Part shown: positions 35,669 to 45,011 of the stretch, piece after piece
Numbering within the stretch: the stretch's first letter is position 1
Layout of the letters: each line of letters opens with the position of its first letter
Origin: Shewanella psychrophila
GTDB taxonomy: Bacteria > Pseudomonadota > Gammaproteobacteria > Enterobacterales > Shewanellaceae
Reading direction: 5' to 3'
Length of the DNA: 64,000 nucleotides
Assembly (NCBI RefSeq): GCF_002005305.1
Contig: NZ_CP014782.1
Location: 5,456,001 to 5,520,000 of the forward strand
Program-made: the position numbers and the translations under genes
The notes under the pieces: generated by a model
The model's database searches: none
What the model was told of the DNA's origin: nothing
The model's input: the letters and a program-made list of their open reading frames with translations, nothing else

Positions 35669-37273
35669 ATGGCGTACGATTCAGATTCAGCACTCGACCT
35701 CACTCAATACTCATCACTTATCCATCTAATAGAGACGGCGGGTGAAAAACATGCAGATAAAATCGCCTATGCCTGTTTAGGTCATCATGCAACATTCAAT
35801 GAGATTGAACGTGACTCTCGTTATTTTGCCGCCTACCTACAGAGTATTCCGGGCCTTAATCCTGGCGATCGTATTGCCATACAGCTGCCCAACATTATCC
35901 AATATGTTATCGCCGCCTACGGTGCCATTCGCGCCGGCATGGTGTTAGTAAACACTAACCCCTTGTATACAGAGCGCGAACTGACCCATCAATATAATGA
36001 CTCAGGTGCCAAGGTCTTAGTGGTGCTGTCAGATTTACTACCAAGCCTAGATAATGTAGTTGCCAACACAAGAATAAACACTGTAATTTCGACGCATGCG
36101 GCGGATTTACTGGCACCTCAGGCACAACCTGAAGTTTCATTTACGACCCATAAATTATTAGATGTACTGACCCAGGGCAAAAGCTTGCCATTCGAGCGAT
36201 TCAGTACAAGTTTAGACACCTTGGCCGCCCTACAATACACAGGTGGCACTACAGGTTTGTCAAAGGGTGCCATGCTTAGCCACAGCAATCTCATCGCCAA
36301 TGCTATGCAGATCAAGTCTCGTTTAGGGGATAAGCTAGTGGAAGGCGAAGAAATATTTGTCGCCCCGCTTCCCGTCTATCATATCTATGCCTTCATGATA
36401 AATTTGGTGCTCTATTTTGAGCGCGGCTGCTGTTCGGTCTTAGTGCCTAACCCGAGAGATATCGCCTCCCTTATCAAGACACTATCTGGCTATAAATTTA
36501 CCGGTTTTGCCGGACTCAATACCCTGTTTGTCGGCTTGTGTCATCAACCCGAATTTAAGGCGTTAGATTTCAGTCACCTCAAGGTCACCATCTCGGGCGG
36601 CACCGCCTTAACCCAAGCCGCAGCAGGCATGTGGAAAGAGACGACGAACTGCACCATATCTGAAGGCTACGGCTTATCTGAAACCTCGCCTGTTGTCTCA
36701 CTCAATGCTCCGGGTCTCGAACAGCTGGGCACTATCGGTAAGCCAGTCATAGGCACTCTGGTCAAGATTCTCGATAACGATGATAACGAAGTGCCTCAGG
36801 GCGAGACTGGCGAACTGGCAGTAAAAGGCCCTCAAGTGATGAGTGGTTACTGGAACAAGTCGAAAGAAACCACCAAGGTGATGACAGAGGATGGGTATTT
36901 TAAGACCGGTGATATAGCGCTAGCCACCCAAGATGGTCTGCACAAGATAGTCGACCGAAAGAAAGATATGATTATCGTCTCAGGCTTCAACGTCTACCCT
37001 AATGAAGTGGAAGATGTACTGGCAAATCATGAAGCTGTGCTCGAGTGTGCCGTCATAGGCATAGCCGATGAACGAGCCGGCGAAGCAGTAAAAGCAGTTA
37101 TCGTACTGGCGGATCAAAATAGTGACACCGAAGCCGCTAAAGCGACCATCATCTCCTATTGCCGCGAGCAATTAACCGCTTATAAGGTGCCGAGACAGAT
37201 TGAGTTTATGTCTGCCCTGCCTAAATCCACGGTAGGTAAGATTTTAAGAAGAGAGTTAAGGAAAACTAAGTAG
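35669..37273 (+). CDS. fadD: Long-chain acyl-CoA synthetase (FadD-like AMP-binding ligase)
   Basis: It activates fatty acids with ATP and CoA. The 534-residue protein has the AMP-binding P-loop YTGGTTGLSKGA from Y190, the YGLSETSPVVSLN motif, GYFKTGDIA and the C-terminal VDRKKDMIIVSGFNVYPNEVE (FACS signature), with the catalytic lysine in KSTVGKILRRELR. These match FadD-type long-chain ligases. Other paralogues may exist in the genome, so the symbol is by similarity. It is a single-gene unit with an upstream CRP site and a downstream terminator. Confidence 0.88.
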   Translation: MAYDSDSALDLTQYSSLIHLIETAGEKHADKIAYACLGHHATFNEIERDSRYFAAYLQSIPGLNPGDRIAIQLPNIIQYVIAAYGAIRAGMVLVNTNPLYTERELTHQYNDSGAKVLVVLSDLLPSLDNVVANTRINTVISTHAADLLAPQAQPEVSFTTHKLLDVLTQGKSLPFERFSTSLDTLAALQYTGGTTGLSKGAMLSHSNLIANAMQIKSRLGDKLVEGEEIFVAPLPVYHIYAFMINLVLYFERGCCSVLVPNPRDIASLIKTLSGYKFTGFAGLNTLFVGLCHQPEFKALDFSHLKVTISGGTALTQAAAGMWKETTNCTISEGYGLSETSPVVSLNAPGLEQLGTIGKPVIGTLVKILDNDDNEVPQGETGELAVKGPQVMSGYWNKSKETTKVMTEDGYFKTGDIALATQDGLHKIVDRKKDMIIVSGFNVYPNEVEDVLANHEAVLECAVIGIADERAGEAVKAVIVLADQNSDTEAAKATIISYCREQLTAYKVPRQIEFMSALPKSTVGKILRRELRKTK

Positions 37274-37276
37274 GAC

Positions 37277-37550
37277 CGGCTTTAGCCGGGAGCAGAGCTA
37301 AAGACAAAGCAAAGAAAGCTATAAGTTCGAGACAAGACAAAATCAGGGGCAATCTAGCCCCTTTTTACTCGCTGGCCCCGAACATTTATCAAGTCTGTAT
37401 GTTTAACTCACCACTTAGGACTTACCACTTAAAAATTCCAACTGGAAGCTGAAAACTGGCAACTAGAATCGGCTTTAGCCGAGAGCTGAGCGGCTAAAGC
37501 ACAGAGGTAAGATGAATATCTAATATCGCAGCTAAAGCAGCTCCTACATA
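37277..37550. repeat. REP-like repeats, family 2, copies B and C, with word repeats
   Basis: CCGGCTTTAGCCGGG (37277-37291) is itself a perfect palindrome. GGCTTTAGCC (37471-37480) and CGCAGCTAAAGCAGCTCCTA (37527-37546) follow. The section 37395-37466 is low-complexity (ACTCACCACTTAGGACTTAC, AAGCTGAAAACTGGCAACT). The blocks match the copy at 17803-17861. Confidence 0.6.
37345..37366 (+). terminator. fadD terminator
   Basis: AGGGGC/GCCCCT stem with a six-base loop and a T-run. Confidence 0.8.
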
Positions 37551-38636
37551 TCAAAGCCTTCTTAGCCACTCCTCGATTACCGGTCTGACATCAGGGCTAA
37601 CGACTATGCCCATATGGCTCAGTCCGAATAGTACCTTCACTTTTGCCTTTTCGTTATCCGGTAGCTTGCTTGAGATAAGCGCTTGGTATTTATCGGCGAA
37701 CATAGTCTCATCAGCACTTCCAGCCAATACAAGTAATGGCTGAGTGATGGCGCCTAAATCTTTGGCATAATCCCGTGGGGCAAATGAGCTATTGAGGCGA
37801 TAGGAATAAGCCAGCGTCTCGGTGCCGTTGCGGACCGCCTCGGGCATATTGAATTCGATGCTGGTAAGGTGATCTAAGCTATGAATGCCAATATTATTGA
37901 GCATACTCAGACCAATAATTCGCGCGGTATAGGGCTTAGCCCAACCACCAGCATTTGGCCTCGTCGTCGGCGCATTATAGTAGATGAACGGCGCCAGTAG
38001 CAGGTAAGCATCGACCTGATTTCCATATTCACCTCCGGCGAAGCGTATAGCTAAGCCGCCACCGGAAGAATGCCCCCCCATGATAATCGAACTGTTCTTA
38101 AAATCTTTTTGTAGCTGAGAGTCTTGCTTTAACTTGCCAATAAAATCCGCCAAATCGTCTTCGAACTGGCCGATATAATCAATATCACCGCGCCTCTGAG
38201 GATTAACGCCATGACCTCTGAGATCCGGCGTCACCACCTGAGCCAGCCCCTGCTCGCTGATATATTTGGCCAGAGGATAAAATTGCTGACTGTGCCAGCC
38301 CGAGCCGTGGAGCAGAACCAAGACCTTATTGGACCCACTGGGATAATAGCGATAATCCAATTGTGCCCCATCGCGAGCGGTATAGCTCTGAAGCGCTGGC
38401 ATCTCGCTATAGTCGAGCTTCATCTCGGAAAAATCGATACCTTGCTCCACGGCGCCTCCTTGTTTTATAGAACCAGTTTCATTTATAACGGTACCCTTTA
38501 TAACAGCGCCATTCAAAGCAGTCTTACCTTCGGTAGCATCAGACCCACCAAAATAGGCAAGCCCAGAGGCTATTCCCAGGTAGATGAGAACCGAGATACT
38601 CAGCGAAATAAAAATCCGTTTTAATATTTTCGACAT
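37551..38636 (-). CDS. Membrane-anchored alpha/beta hydrolase
   Basis: A 361-residue protein with one N-terminal membrane segment (residues 8-28). The alpha/beta hydrolase core has LVLLHGSGWHSQQF (oxyanion loop), PDLRGHG, nucleophile S190 in GHSSGGG, Asp near AGSADETMFADKY and the final His in GLSHMGIVV. It resembles lysophospholipase or monoacylglycerol lipase-type enzymes. The active domain is probably in the periplasm. It is convergent with fadD, and lipid substrates would fit that neighbour, but this is inference. Confidence 0.8.
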   Translation of the reverse strand: MSKILKRIFISLSISVLIYLGIASGLAYFGGSDATEGKTALNGAVIKGTVINETGSIKQGGAVEQGIDFSEMKLDYSEMPALQSYTARDGAQLDYRYYPSGSNKVLVLLHGSGWHSQQFYPLAKYISEQGLAQVVTPDLRGHGVNPQRRGDIDYIGQFEDDLADFIGKLKQDSQLQKDFKNSSIIMGGHSSGGGLAIRFAGGEYGNQVDAYLLLAPFIYYNAPTTRPNAGGWAKPYTARIIGLSMLNNIGIHSLDHLTSIEFNMPEAVRNGTETLAYSYRLNSSFAPRDYAKDLGAITQPLLVLAGSADETMFADKYQALISSKLPDNEKAKVKVLFGLSHMGIVVSPDVRPVIEEWLRRL

Positions 38637-38778
38637 GATTTTCTATCTATGAATTAACCGAAAGTCAGAGTGACTGTATACAGAGACATAATGTCGTCAT
38701 AGCCTGACAAGTTCAATCTTTTCCTATGCATGTGGCATAATGGTATTCAGTAGATAACTAGATAACAGAGCAGTAACA

Positions 38779-39048
38779 ATGGACAATCAAGAAGACAGCT
38801 ACATGACTGAAGAGACATTAATTGAAACTGTCGAAAATCAGATCGCCGACGGTGAACCCAAAAAGGTAAAAGCAACCTTGATGCGCTTAGTCATGACAGG
38901 AACACCCCGTGAAGAAGCGATTCAATGGATGGCCTGCGCGCTGGGTGTCGAAGTATTCGATGTCATGAAAAATGGCGCTTCTTTTAATGCAAAGCGTTAT
39001 GACCAACATTTAGATGAATTACCGAATATGGATTGGTTAGACGATTAA
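38779..39048 (+). CDS. Small conserved-looking hypothetical protein
   Basis: An 89-residue acidic helical protein with no signal peptide. I do not recognise the family. The middle (VKATLMRLVMTGTPREEAIQWMACALGVEVFDVMKNG) looks like a compact helical domain and has core-gene base composition. It is the last gene before the accessory island. A GCCTTC/GAAGGC hairpin just after the stop (39054-39069) is a weak terminator. Confidence 0.65.
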   Translation: MDNQEDSYMTEETLIETVENQIADGEPKKVKATLMRLVMTGTPREEAIQWMACALGVEVFDVMKNGASFNAKRYDQHLDELPNMDWLDD

Positions 39049-39161
39049 GCAGGCCTTCGAATGAAGGCTGGTTGCATTTTCTGATTTATATTCTGGCTTA
39101 GTTCATGTTGGGTTGTGTTTGAAAGTCGTACCTTTCATTGCAACCTAACGCTTCCCAGCGG

Positions 39162-39260
39162 GGGCTATGCAGAGGTTTCTGCGAAACGCCGCAAGCACTT
39201 CCTTGTGGGCTCGACGATGGCATCCCTGCCATCAACGTCCGCAGCTGCATCTACACTGGA
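39162..39260 (-). repeat. Dispersed hairpin repeat, copy R1
   Basis: Read on the minus strand this about 100-bp stretch is homologous to R2 (58601-58711) and R3 (58894-59004). Its central hairpin has arms TGATGGC and GCCATCG (plus-strand positions 39228-39234 and 39215-39221) around the loop AGGGAT. It lies at the left edge of the accessory island. Confidence 0.75.
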
Positions 39261-39556
39261 TGATTTACAAGATTAGTTCTTTCTTCGATTTGGATTTTAT
39301 TGGTAAGTCTAAGCTTGAATTGGTAACACGTTTATGCCCCATTATCCGTTTCGCAGAGTAAAAGGTAAGCAAGCTGAATAATATTTCTTCCTTATAAAAA
39401 CTAATGTGAAAGGAGTTTGTATAATCCTAAAGTTCTGCCTGTCTCATCTCTTTAACAGCAATATGCAAAGCTGGTTACGCAACAGCGGAACGCACTTGCT
39501 TTTTAGCTGTAATTTTAAAAAAATGAGAGTTGTAGACGATAAATGTCTGGTATTCG
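39261..39556. other. Non-coding stretch left of IS66
   Basis: Apart from the first copy of the IS66 target duplication (GGTATTCG at 39549-39556) I see no feature. Short open frames here lack ribosome binding sites. Confidence 0.3.
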
Positions 39557-41075
39557 GTATGCGTGTGGTGATCTACACGTTGAGGTTAACGAAGGGAGTA
39601 AGGACTCGACTTCATTAGGAGCTATGGCAAGCTGAGTCAGGCAGTGGTTGATATAATCAAAGGGCATGAGTCCGTTAACCTTGGCTGTTTCGATAATACT
39701 GTAAAGCACGGCGCTAGCCTGAGCACCAGAGGCCTTATTGGAGAGCATCCAATTTTTTCTCCCCATCACAAAGGGTTTGACGGCCCGCTCTGCGCGGTTG
39801 TTATCGATAGAGAGTCGCCCCTCTTCGATATAGTGCATCAGTTTTGGCCACTGATTTAACGTGTAGCTAATGGCTTCACCCAGTTTGGTTTTGGGTGAGA
39901 TACGCATGACCGCTTTATCCAGCCACTCCTTGAGAGTGTTGAGCAAAGGGGCTGCGACCTCTTGCCTTTGTTGATATTTTTCTGCCGCGGGTTTACCTTT
40001 AAGCTTTATCTCAAGGCGGTAGAGTTTCTTGATGTGGTTGATGGCCCAGTCACTGCTCCCGATTTTACCTTTCAGCTGGACTCGCTGCGCTTCCACGAAC
40101 TTTCTTCTGGCATGTGCCCAGCAGCCGACCAAGGTCGCTTTGGTCTGGGCATAGCCCTGATAACCATCACAATGCAAGTAACCGTTGAAGCCATCGAGAA
40201 AATCAACGGCATGATAGCCGTGCCGGCTCACGCGGTAGTCATACTGCACGATATTAGGTTGTTCATGATTTCCAGGCGAGTCAGTGCCAGAGCTGTACAC
40301 CCACATGTAACATTTAGCCCTGTCTTCACAGAGCACATTCAGCGTGGTCTCATCAGCATGCAGGACTTGCAGCCTGATAAGGATGGATTTAATTTTATCG
40401 TACAGCACTTGCAGTAATTGACTGCTTTTCATCATCCAGTCTGACATGGTGCGGCGGCTGAGGTGGATACCCCATTGCTTAAACTGAGTTTCCTGACGAT
40501 AAAGCGGCATGTGATATTGATATTTAGCGGTAGAGTAAACTCGGCGTTGCGATACCCTTGGGGATAGGTGATGGTGGAACTGGTGCCTGCTTAATCGGGG
40601 TTATCGTGTTGTGAGTCTCACAATGGCGACAAGCATACTTTGGACGGACATGTTGTTGCACTTCCACTTTAGTTGGCACGAACTCCAGTTTTTCACTGAT
40701 ATCCTCACCGATTTTATGTAAGTCGTGGCCGCAGCACTCGCAAGTCTTATCTTCATCAGGGATGTCATGCACAATAACAGTACGAGGAAGTTCTGCAGGT
40801 AGCGGCTTACGCTTGGGTTTGTTACGGGTATAGGTGAGAGTCTCAACGTCTGCAGACTCATCCTTGTCGCATTCCTCTTCAGCCTCATTAAACAGCGAAG
40901 CTTGCTCTGGGCTCACTTCACTGCTTTTACCAAACCGGTGATGTTGAGCTAAACGAAACTGTTCGAGTAAACGTTGATATTTATTTTCCGTTACAGCTAA
41001 AAGCGCCTCAGTCTCTAGCAATTTAGCCAGAAGCTGTTGGGGTGATAACTTGGTTTCTACCGGTGCTTTATTCAT
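39557..41075 (-). pseudogene. tnpC: IS66 transposase TnpC, frameshifted
   Basis: The N-terminal part (41075 down to 40524; MNKAPVETKLSPQQLLAKL, zinc-ribbon CECCGHDL and CRHC, KQAPVPPSPIPKGIATPSLL) and the catalytic part (from 40510; MPLYRQETQFKQWGIHLSRRTM, HADETTLNVL, GYLHCDGYQGY, WAHARRKFVEA, DNNRAERAVKPFVMGRKNW) belong to one gene. They are out of frame. Between LL and KYQYHMPLYR about 11 bases seem to be missing. A second shift near the end makes the frame run past the terminal repeat to 39515 instead of stopping inside the element. The gene is inactive. Confidence 0.85.
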
Positions 41076-41156
41076 GGCGTTATTATACCACGACACCCCA
41101 TGAGCACGATGATTTACAGCTTATTTAGTTCGATTTATCTCCACATTTTCAATCGG

Positions 41157-41507
41157 TTACTGTACTGTTGATTGATAGTTCAGTTTTTGATGTCCCATCA
41201 CCTCAAAACCTTGCAGTAGCCATTGCAACTGCTGATGAGAGAGGGTCAGAGTTTCAGATTCAATTCTCGAAGGCCATTTAAAGCGTTCCTAGTCGAGACG
41301 CTTATACCACAGTGCAAATCCTGTTCGGTCCCAGTATAAGATTTTAAGCTTGTCCCGGGCTTTGTTGGTAAAGACAAATAACGCATCTGAAAACGGTGAT
41401 AGCTGCATATCTTGCTCGACGATAACGACCAGGCCGTTAATGGACTTGCGAAAGTCGACCACATCTCGATGCAAGTAGAGGGTCTCTATATCAGAGAACA
41501 GTGACAT
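41157..41507 (-). pseudogene. tnpB: IS66 TnpB with an in-frame stop
   Basis: Residues 1-72 match TnpB (LYLHRDVVDFRKSINGL, ALFVFTNKARDKLKILYWDRTGFALWYKRL). A TAG at 41289-41291 interrupts the frame where the family has RLEKERFKWP, and the frame then continues as ERFKWPSR through LTLSHQQLQWLLQGFEV to a stop at 41157. One substitution explains it. Confidence 0.85.
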
Positions 41508-41873
41508 CTAGCGGCACTCCCTGAGTAGCTGGCCTAGCCAACGTGGGTCAGTATTGAGCGGAAGCGTCAATGACATCGCCCCCACGGCCAGATTAATCAC
41601 CGCCACTTCTTGTGGTGGCTCTGTCGCTAATGCCTCTGCTTTGGGCGTGAGTTTTACAAAGGTTGAATGAAATGCTTCTTTAGCCTTCATCAACTCGCTT
41701 CTCTTGCGGCTAAAGGTTTTAACGACAAGGTGATGCTGGGAACAAAAATCAACAATCGTTAATTTGCTTTGTTTGTGCAGCTCTATGAGCTCAAGCCATT
41801 GTTCTAGTGTCTTATGTTTACGCGAGGCCATCTCAGTTACTCGAAAAGTATCGGTAACAAAGACTCTAGTCAC
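41508..41873 (-). CDS. tnpA: IS66 TnpA
   Basis: A small helix-turn-helix accessory protein of IS66. KTLEQWLELIELHKQSKLTIVDFCSQHHL is the DNA-binding part and NLAVGAMSLTLPLNTDPRWLGQLLREC the C-terminal part. The likely start is ATG 41831 (MASRKHKTLEQW), with a longer frame to 41873. It abuts tnpB directly. This is the only undamaged gene of the element. Confidence 0.8.
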   Translation of the reverse strand: MTRVFVTDTFRVTEMASRKHKTLEQWLELIELHKQSKLTIVDFCSQHHLVVKTFSRKRSELMKAKEAFHSTFVKLTPKAEALATEPPQEVAVINLAVGAMSLTLPLNTDPRWLGQLLRECR

Positions 41874-41928
41874 TAACCCCTACAAGAGTTAGGTGTAGAT
41901 CACCACCCGTTTACGGTATTCGGCGTAG

Positions 41929-42175
41929 GTTCGTAATACATGTAACCAGGTGTCACCTCACTATTTTTAGAAATAGCGAATTAAGGCACCATCTCAAAAA
42001 ACTAACGTTTTTCGAGACTTACAAAAATAAGATTAAGACTCCCATAAATCTTGACTCTCTTTATCTCAAAACTCGTCTTAAAAATCAAAATCCCAAGAAC
42101 TCATCTAACTATTGATTCTTAAGACATTATCACCCTCATAATTCAAAGTGACACCTGGTTACACGCATTACGAAC
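41929..42175. mobile_element. MITE-like element with 28-bp inverted repeats
   Basis: The ends 41929-41956 and 42148-42175 are inverted copies (GTTCGTAATACATG then TAACCAGGTGTCAC, versus GTTCGTAATGCGTG then TAACCAGGTGTCAC): 25 of 28 positions match. The 190-bp interior is AT-rich and non-coding. It starts 6 bp after the IS66 target duplication and ends at the IS6 relic. No target duplication is visible. A matching full-length element is not present in the window. Confidence 0.7.
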
Positions 42176-42343
42176 GGGGGCCTGGCAGGCGTTGAACTTT
42201 GGTCCATGATTAAGCAGGGGCAAATGGACACCACTGAAATTATGACCCCATGGGAACAATTTTATTCTTTAGCGGCCTAGTTGTGTCTGAGGAAGTCCGT
42301 CCCCTCAATTTATAGCGGCCCGATCTCTGTTTGCGACAGAACC
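42172..42343 (+). pseudogene. IS6-family transposase relict, 3' end
   Basis: The frame GLAGVELWSMIKQGQMD, then TPWEQFYSLAA and a stop, resembles the C-terminus of IS6/IS240-type transposases. It is followed 60 bp later by TTTGCGACAGAACC (42330-42343), whose complement resembles the IS6 terminal repeat GGTTCTGTTGCAAA. Only about 170 bp remain. Confidence 0.58.
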
Positions 42344-42404
42344 CAAATTACAACCCGAAAATTGCTAATCCCCCTCCGCAGGGCGTAGTTAAACCGCTCG
42401 CAAT

Positions 42405-43667
42405 TTAACTTATGAACTTACTGACAAAATGCCCAATATTGCTAAAACTCGCAATGGCCATCACCAAGACAATAGCAATACCTATTACAGACAAATAAAC
42501 TGGATGCTTATAATCACCTACGATATCCTTTCTACCTGTTGCCGCAAGCACAAATGCCAAAACTACAGGAAGAATGAGACTGTTTACCAAGCCTGCCAAC
42601 ATCAACAATAAGATAGGCATGTTCATCATCACCGTGCCTATGCTGGTAAGTACTATAAAACCCACACACCAAGCCTTCTCATTACGCGCAACTACTGGAA
42701 ATAGCGTCTTAATGAATGAAATGGCCATATATGAATTACCGACTACTGAGGTAATCGAAGCAACAAACAGTACCAAGCCGAAGATATAGTAGCCCACTTC
42801 TCCTGCACCTTGATAAAATGCATTAGCAGCAGGATTAGCTGAGTCCAACACAGCACCTGTTGCTATCACACCGAATATGGCTAGGAAGAGTAAAATTCGA
42901 ATAACAACGACAATCGTGATCCCAGCCCAGGCCGCAGTTTTAATGGTGCCAATATTCTCTTTTCCTTGCAGGCCAATATCAACCAAACGCTGTGCTCCTG
43001 TGTAATACCCTCCCACAGCCCCTCCCACAATTATCAAAGTGGGTAGCAATAAATCCCCTATGTCCGTTGGGGATATCGCGGAGGTTAGCGTTTCTCCCAT
43101 AGGGGGAAGGCATGTCATGGCCACGTAGGCTATTAAGATAATCATAAAAATGCCTAAATATCGTGCCATTTGGTCCATGCGTGTTGATGCATTATGAACC
43201 ACGAATAGTAAGCAACCGACAATCCCTGTGAACAATGTTCCCCATATGGTATCAACGCCCATTAATACGTTTATACCCAGCGCTGCGCCACTGATGTTAC
43301 CGAAGTTAAATGCCACAGCACCCAGCGCAAGTAAAATACCAATGAAATAGCCTGCACCCGGTATAATTTTATTAGCTATATCTTGAATTCGAAGACCTGA
43401 AACCCCGATGATGCGCCATAAGTTCATCACTATACCAAAAGTGATAAAGATTGAGGCGAAGACAGGAAAGGCCATATCTATCTTATATATATTAGTAAAT
43501 ACGGCAGTTTGTGTAAGAAATCCTGGGCCGACCGAAGTCATAGCCATCAAAAAGGCCACACTAAAAATCGCTTTGTTCTGCCAAAACTTAGTCGATGAAG
43601 TGATGTTTGAGATGTTTGAGATGTTTGAAATGTTTGAAATGTTTGAAATTATCATTTTCTTGATCAT
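42405..43667 (-). CDS. Nramp-like transporter lacking the canonical metal motifs
   Basis: A 420-residue inner membrane protein with 11 or so helices and an Nramp/APC-type layout (TSVGPGF in helix 1; LRIQDIANKIIPGAGYFIGI; IIVGGAVGGYYTGAQR in helix 6). Where classical Nramp proteins have DPGN after GPGFL, this protein has TQTA (residues 52-55), and the MPH motif of helix 6 reads GGY. So Mn/Fe binding as in MntH is doubtful, and another cation or an organic substrate is possible. The N-terminus carries ISN repeats encoded by a 9-bp DNA repeat. An IS3 copy lies 124 bp upstream and may alter its expression. Confidence 0.72.
   Translation of the reverse strand: MIKKMIISNISNISNISNISNITSSTKFWQNKAIFSVAFLMAMTSVGPGFLTQTAVFTNIYKIDMAFPVFASIFITFGIVMNLWRIIGVSGLRIQDIANKIIPGAGYFIGILLALGAVAFNFGNISGAALGINVLMGVDTIWGTLFTGIVGCLLFVVHNASTRMDQMARYLGIFMIILIAYVAMTCLPPMGETLTSAISPTDIGDLLLPTLIIVGGAVGGYYTGAQRLVDIGLQGKENIGTIKTAAWAGITIVVVIRILLFLAIFGVIATGAVLDSANPAANAFYQGAGEVGYYIFGLVLFVASITSVVGNSYMAISFIKTLFPVVARNEKAWCVGFIVLTSIGTVMMNMPILLLMLAGLVNSLILPVVLAFVLAATGRKDIVGDYKHPVYLSVIGIAIVLVMAIASFSNIGHFVSKFIS
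43601..43648. repeat. 9-bp tandem repeat in the 5' end of the Nramp-like gene
   Basis: Five units of GATGTTTGA/AATGTTTGA in tandem encode ISN on the minus strand (residues 8-22). The unit keeps the frame, so slippage would change N-terminal length, not switch the gene off. Confidence 0.9.
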
Positions 43668-43854
43668 GAGACTCTCAAAAAATAGTGGTTATACACTCAA
43701 GGAATAAAGGGACGAACGCAAGTGTAATTGATTTTTATGCTTACATCATAGTTTTTAAAGTTATGCTCCACAGAGGCTGAAAGCGATTCTTATTCTGGTC
43801 TAATCGATCTGGACACCATGATTGTGGATAATAGAACTATCAATCGAGGTGAGC

Positions 43855-44142
43855 ATGAATACGAAAAGACAGTACCGAACTTATACCAAAGAGTTTAAAG
43901 AAGAAGCTTTATGCTTAATAACCGAACAAGGCTATAGCGTTCCACAAGCCGCAGACGCGCTTGGTGTCTCATCCAACCTGCTCTATACCTGGAAACAGAA
44001 GGCTGAAGAGCTAGAGAGTTCTAACGTAACTTCAGATGAGAGAGCCGAGCTTTTAGCCCTAAGAAAAGAGGTTAAGCAGCTTCGCGTAGAGAAAGAAATA
44101 TTAAAAAAGGCCAGTGCCTTCTTCGCGAAAGAAATGAAGTAA
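43855..44142 (+). CDS. IS3 OrfA (copy 1)
   Basis: A 95-residue helix-turn-helix and leucine-zipper protein. MNTKRQYRTYTKEFKEEAL and GYSVPQAADALGVSSNLLYTWKQKAEEL form the DNA-binding part. A GAGGTGAGC ribosome binding site precedes ATG 43855. A slippery A6G run at 44103-44109 near the end allows fusion with OrfB. Confidence 0.92.
   Translation: MNTKRQYRTYTKEFKEEALCLITEQGYSVPQAADALGVSSNLLYTWKQKAEELESSNVTSDERAELLALRKEVKQLRVEKEILKKASAFFAKEMK
44103..44109 (+). promoter_or_regulatory. Programmed -1 frameshift site (copy 1)
   Basis: AAAAAAG is placed as A-AAA-AAG in the OrfA frame, the classic IS3 slippery heptamer. After slipping, the -1 frame stays open straight into OrfB. Confidence 0.88.
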
Positions 44143-45011
44143 AGTTTCGGTATATTCGAGACAACCGCTCTCAATTCGAAATAAAAACAGTTTGTAAGGT
44201 GCTGAACGTTAGCCGTAGTGCCTTCTATGATTGGCTATCTAGGCCCGCTAAGATTATTAGCGAAAATGAGCTAAAACTGTATCGTACGGCAAAGCGCCTT
44301 TTCAAGCGCAGTCGTAACAGCTTAGGCTCACGTCAGTTATCCAAAAAACTATGTGAAGAAGGCTATATCATCGGCCGTTATCGCACTCGCTCTATCATGC
44401 GAAAGCTTGGCTTAGTGGTGACTCAGCGCCAAGCCTATACAGTAACGACTAAGCGAAAACACAGTGATAGTGTTGCAGATAACGTGCTGAGCCAGAACTT
44501 TAACCCTGCTGAACCTAACCAAGCTTGGGCAGGTGATGTCACCTATCTGAGAACTAACGAAGGCTGGATGTATTTAGCTATTGTTATGGATTTACACTCT
44601 AGACGAATCATTGGCTGGAGTATCTCGAAACGAATGACCGTCAGCTTGGTTGAACGTGCATTACAGGTGGCTATAACACTTCGTCAACCAGGCTGCGGTG
44701 TTTTATTTCACAGTGACAGAGGCTCGCAGTATACGAGTAAGCAATTCCAAAGCTTGCTAACAAAGAGCGGAATGACACCTTCTATGAGCAGTGTTGGCGC
44801 TTGCCTAGATAATGCTGTCGTTGAACGATTTTTTGGTAGTTTAAAGCACGAATGGCTGTTGAATGTAGTTCATTTAACACGAGAGTCAATGAAGCAAGAT
44901 GTTGAGGAATATATTAGGTATTACAACCATGAGCGGTTACATACTACGCTAGGTGATTTAACACCGAGCAACTATGAAAAGTTACAAAGTCAGGTGTCCA
45001 GTTGTGCTTGA
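44110..45011 (+). CDS. IS3 OrfB integrase domain (copy 1)
   Basis: The catalytic part of the OrfAB transposase. The frame enters from OrfA by -1 frameshifting; the first usable independent start is TTG/ATG-like at 44199. The DDE residues are in WAGDVTYLRT (D), FHSDRGSQYTS (D) and DNAVVERFFGSLKHEW (E). The N-terminal HTH_21 block (RSIMRKLGLVVTQR) is intact. No stop or frameshift interrupts it. Confidence 0.92.

Larger units (their letters stand above)
39557..41914 (-). mobile_element. IS66-family element with 8-bp target duplication, partly decayed
   Basis: Terminal repeats share GGTGATCTACAC (left end 39557-39578; right end 41893-41914 in the opposite orientation). The 8 bases outside both ends are identical (GGTATTCG at 39549-39556 and 41915-41922), the normal IS66 duplication size. 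The 2358-bp element has the usual tnpA-tnpB-tnpC order on the minus strand, but tnpB and tnpC are broken. The intact duplication shows it has not rearranged since insertion, so the mutations arose in place or were inherited from a dead copy moved in trans. Confidence 0.92.
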
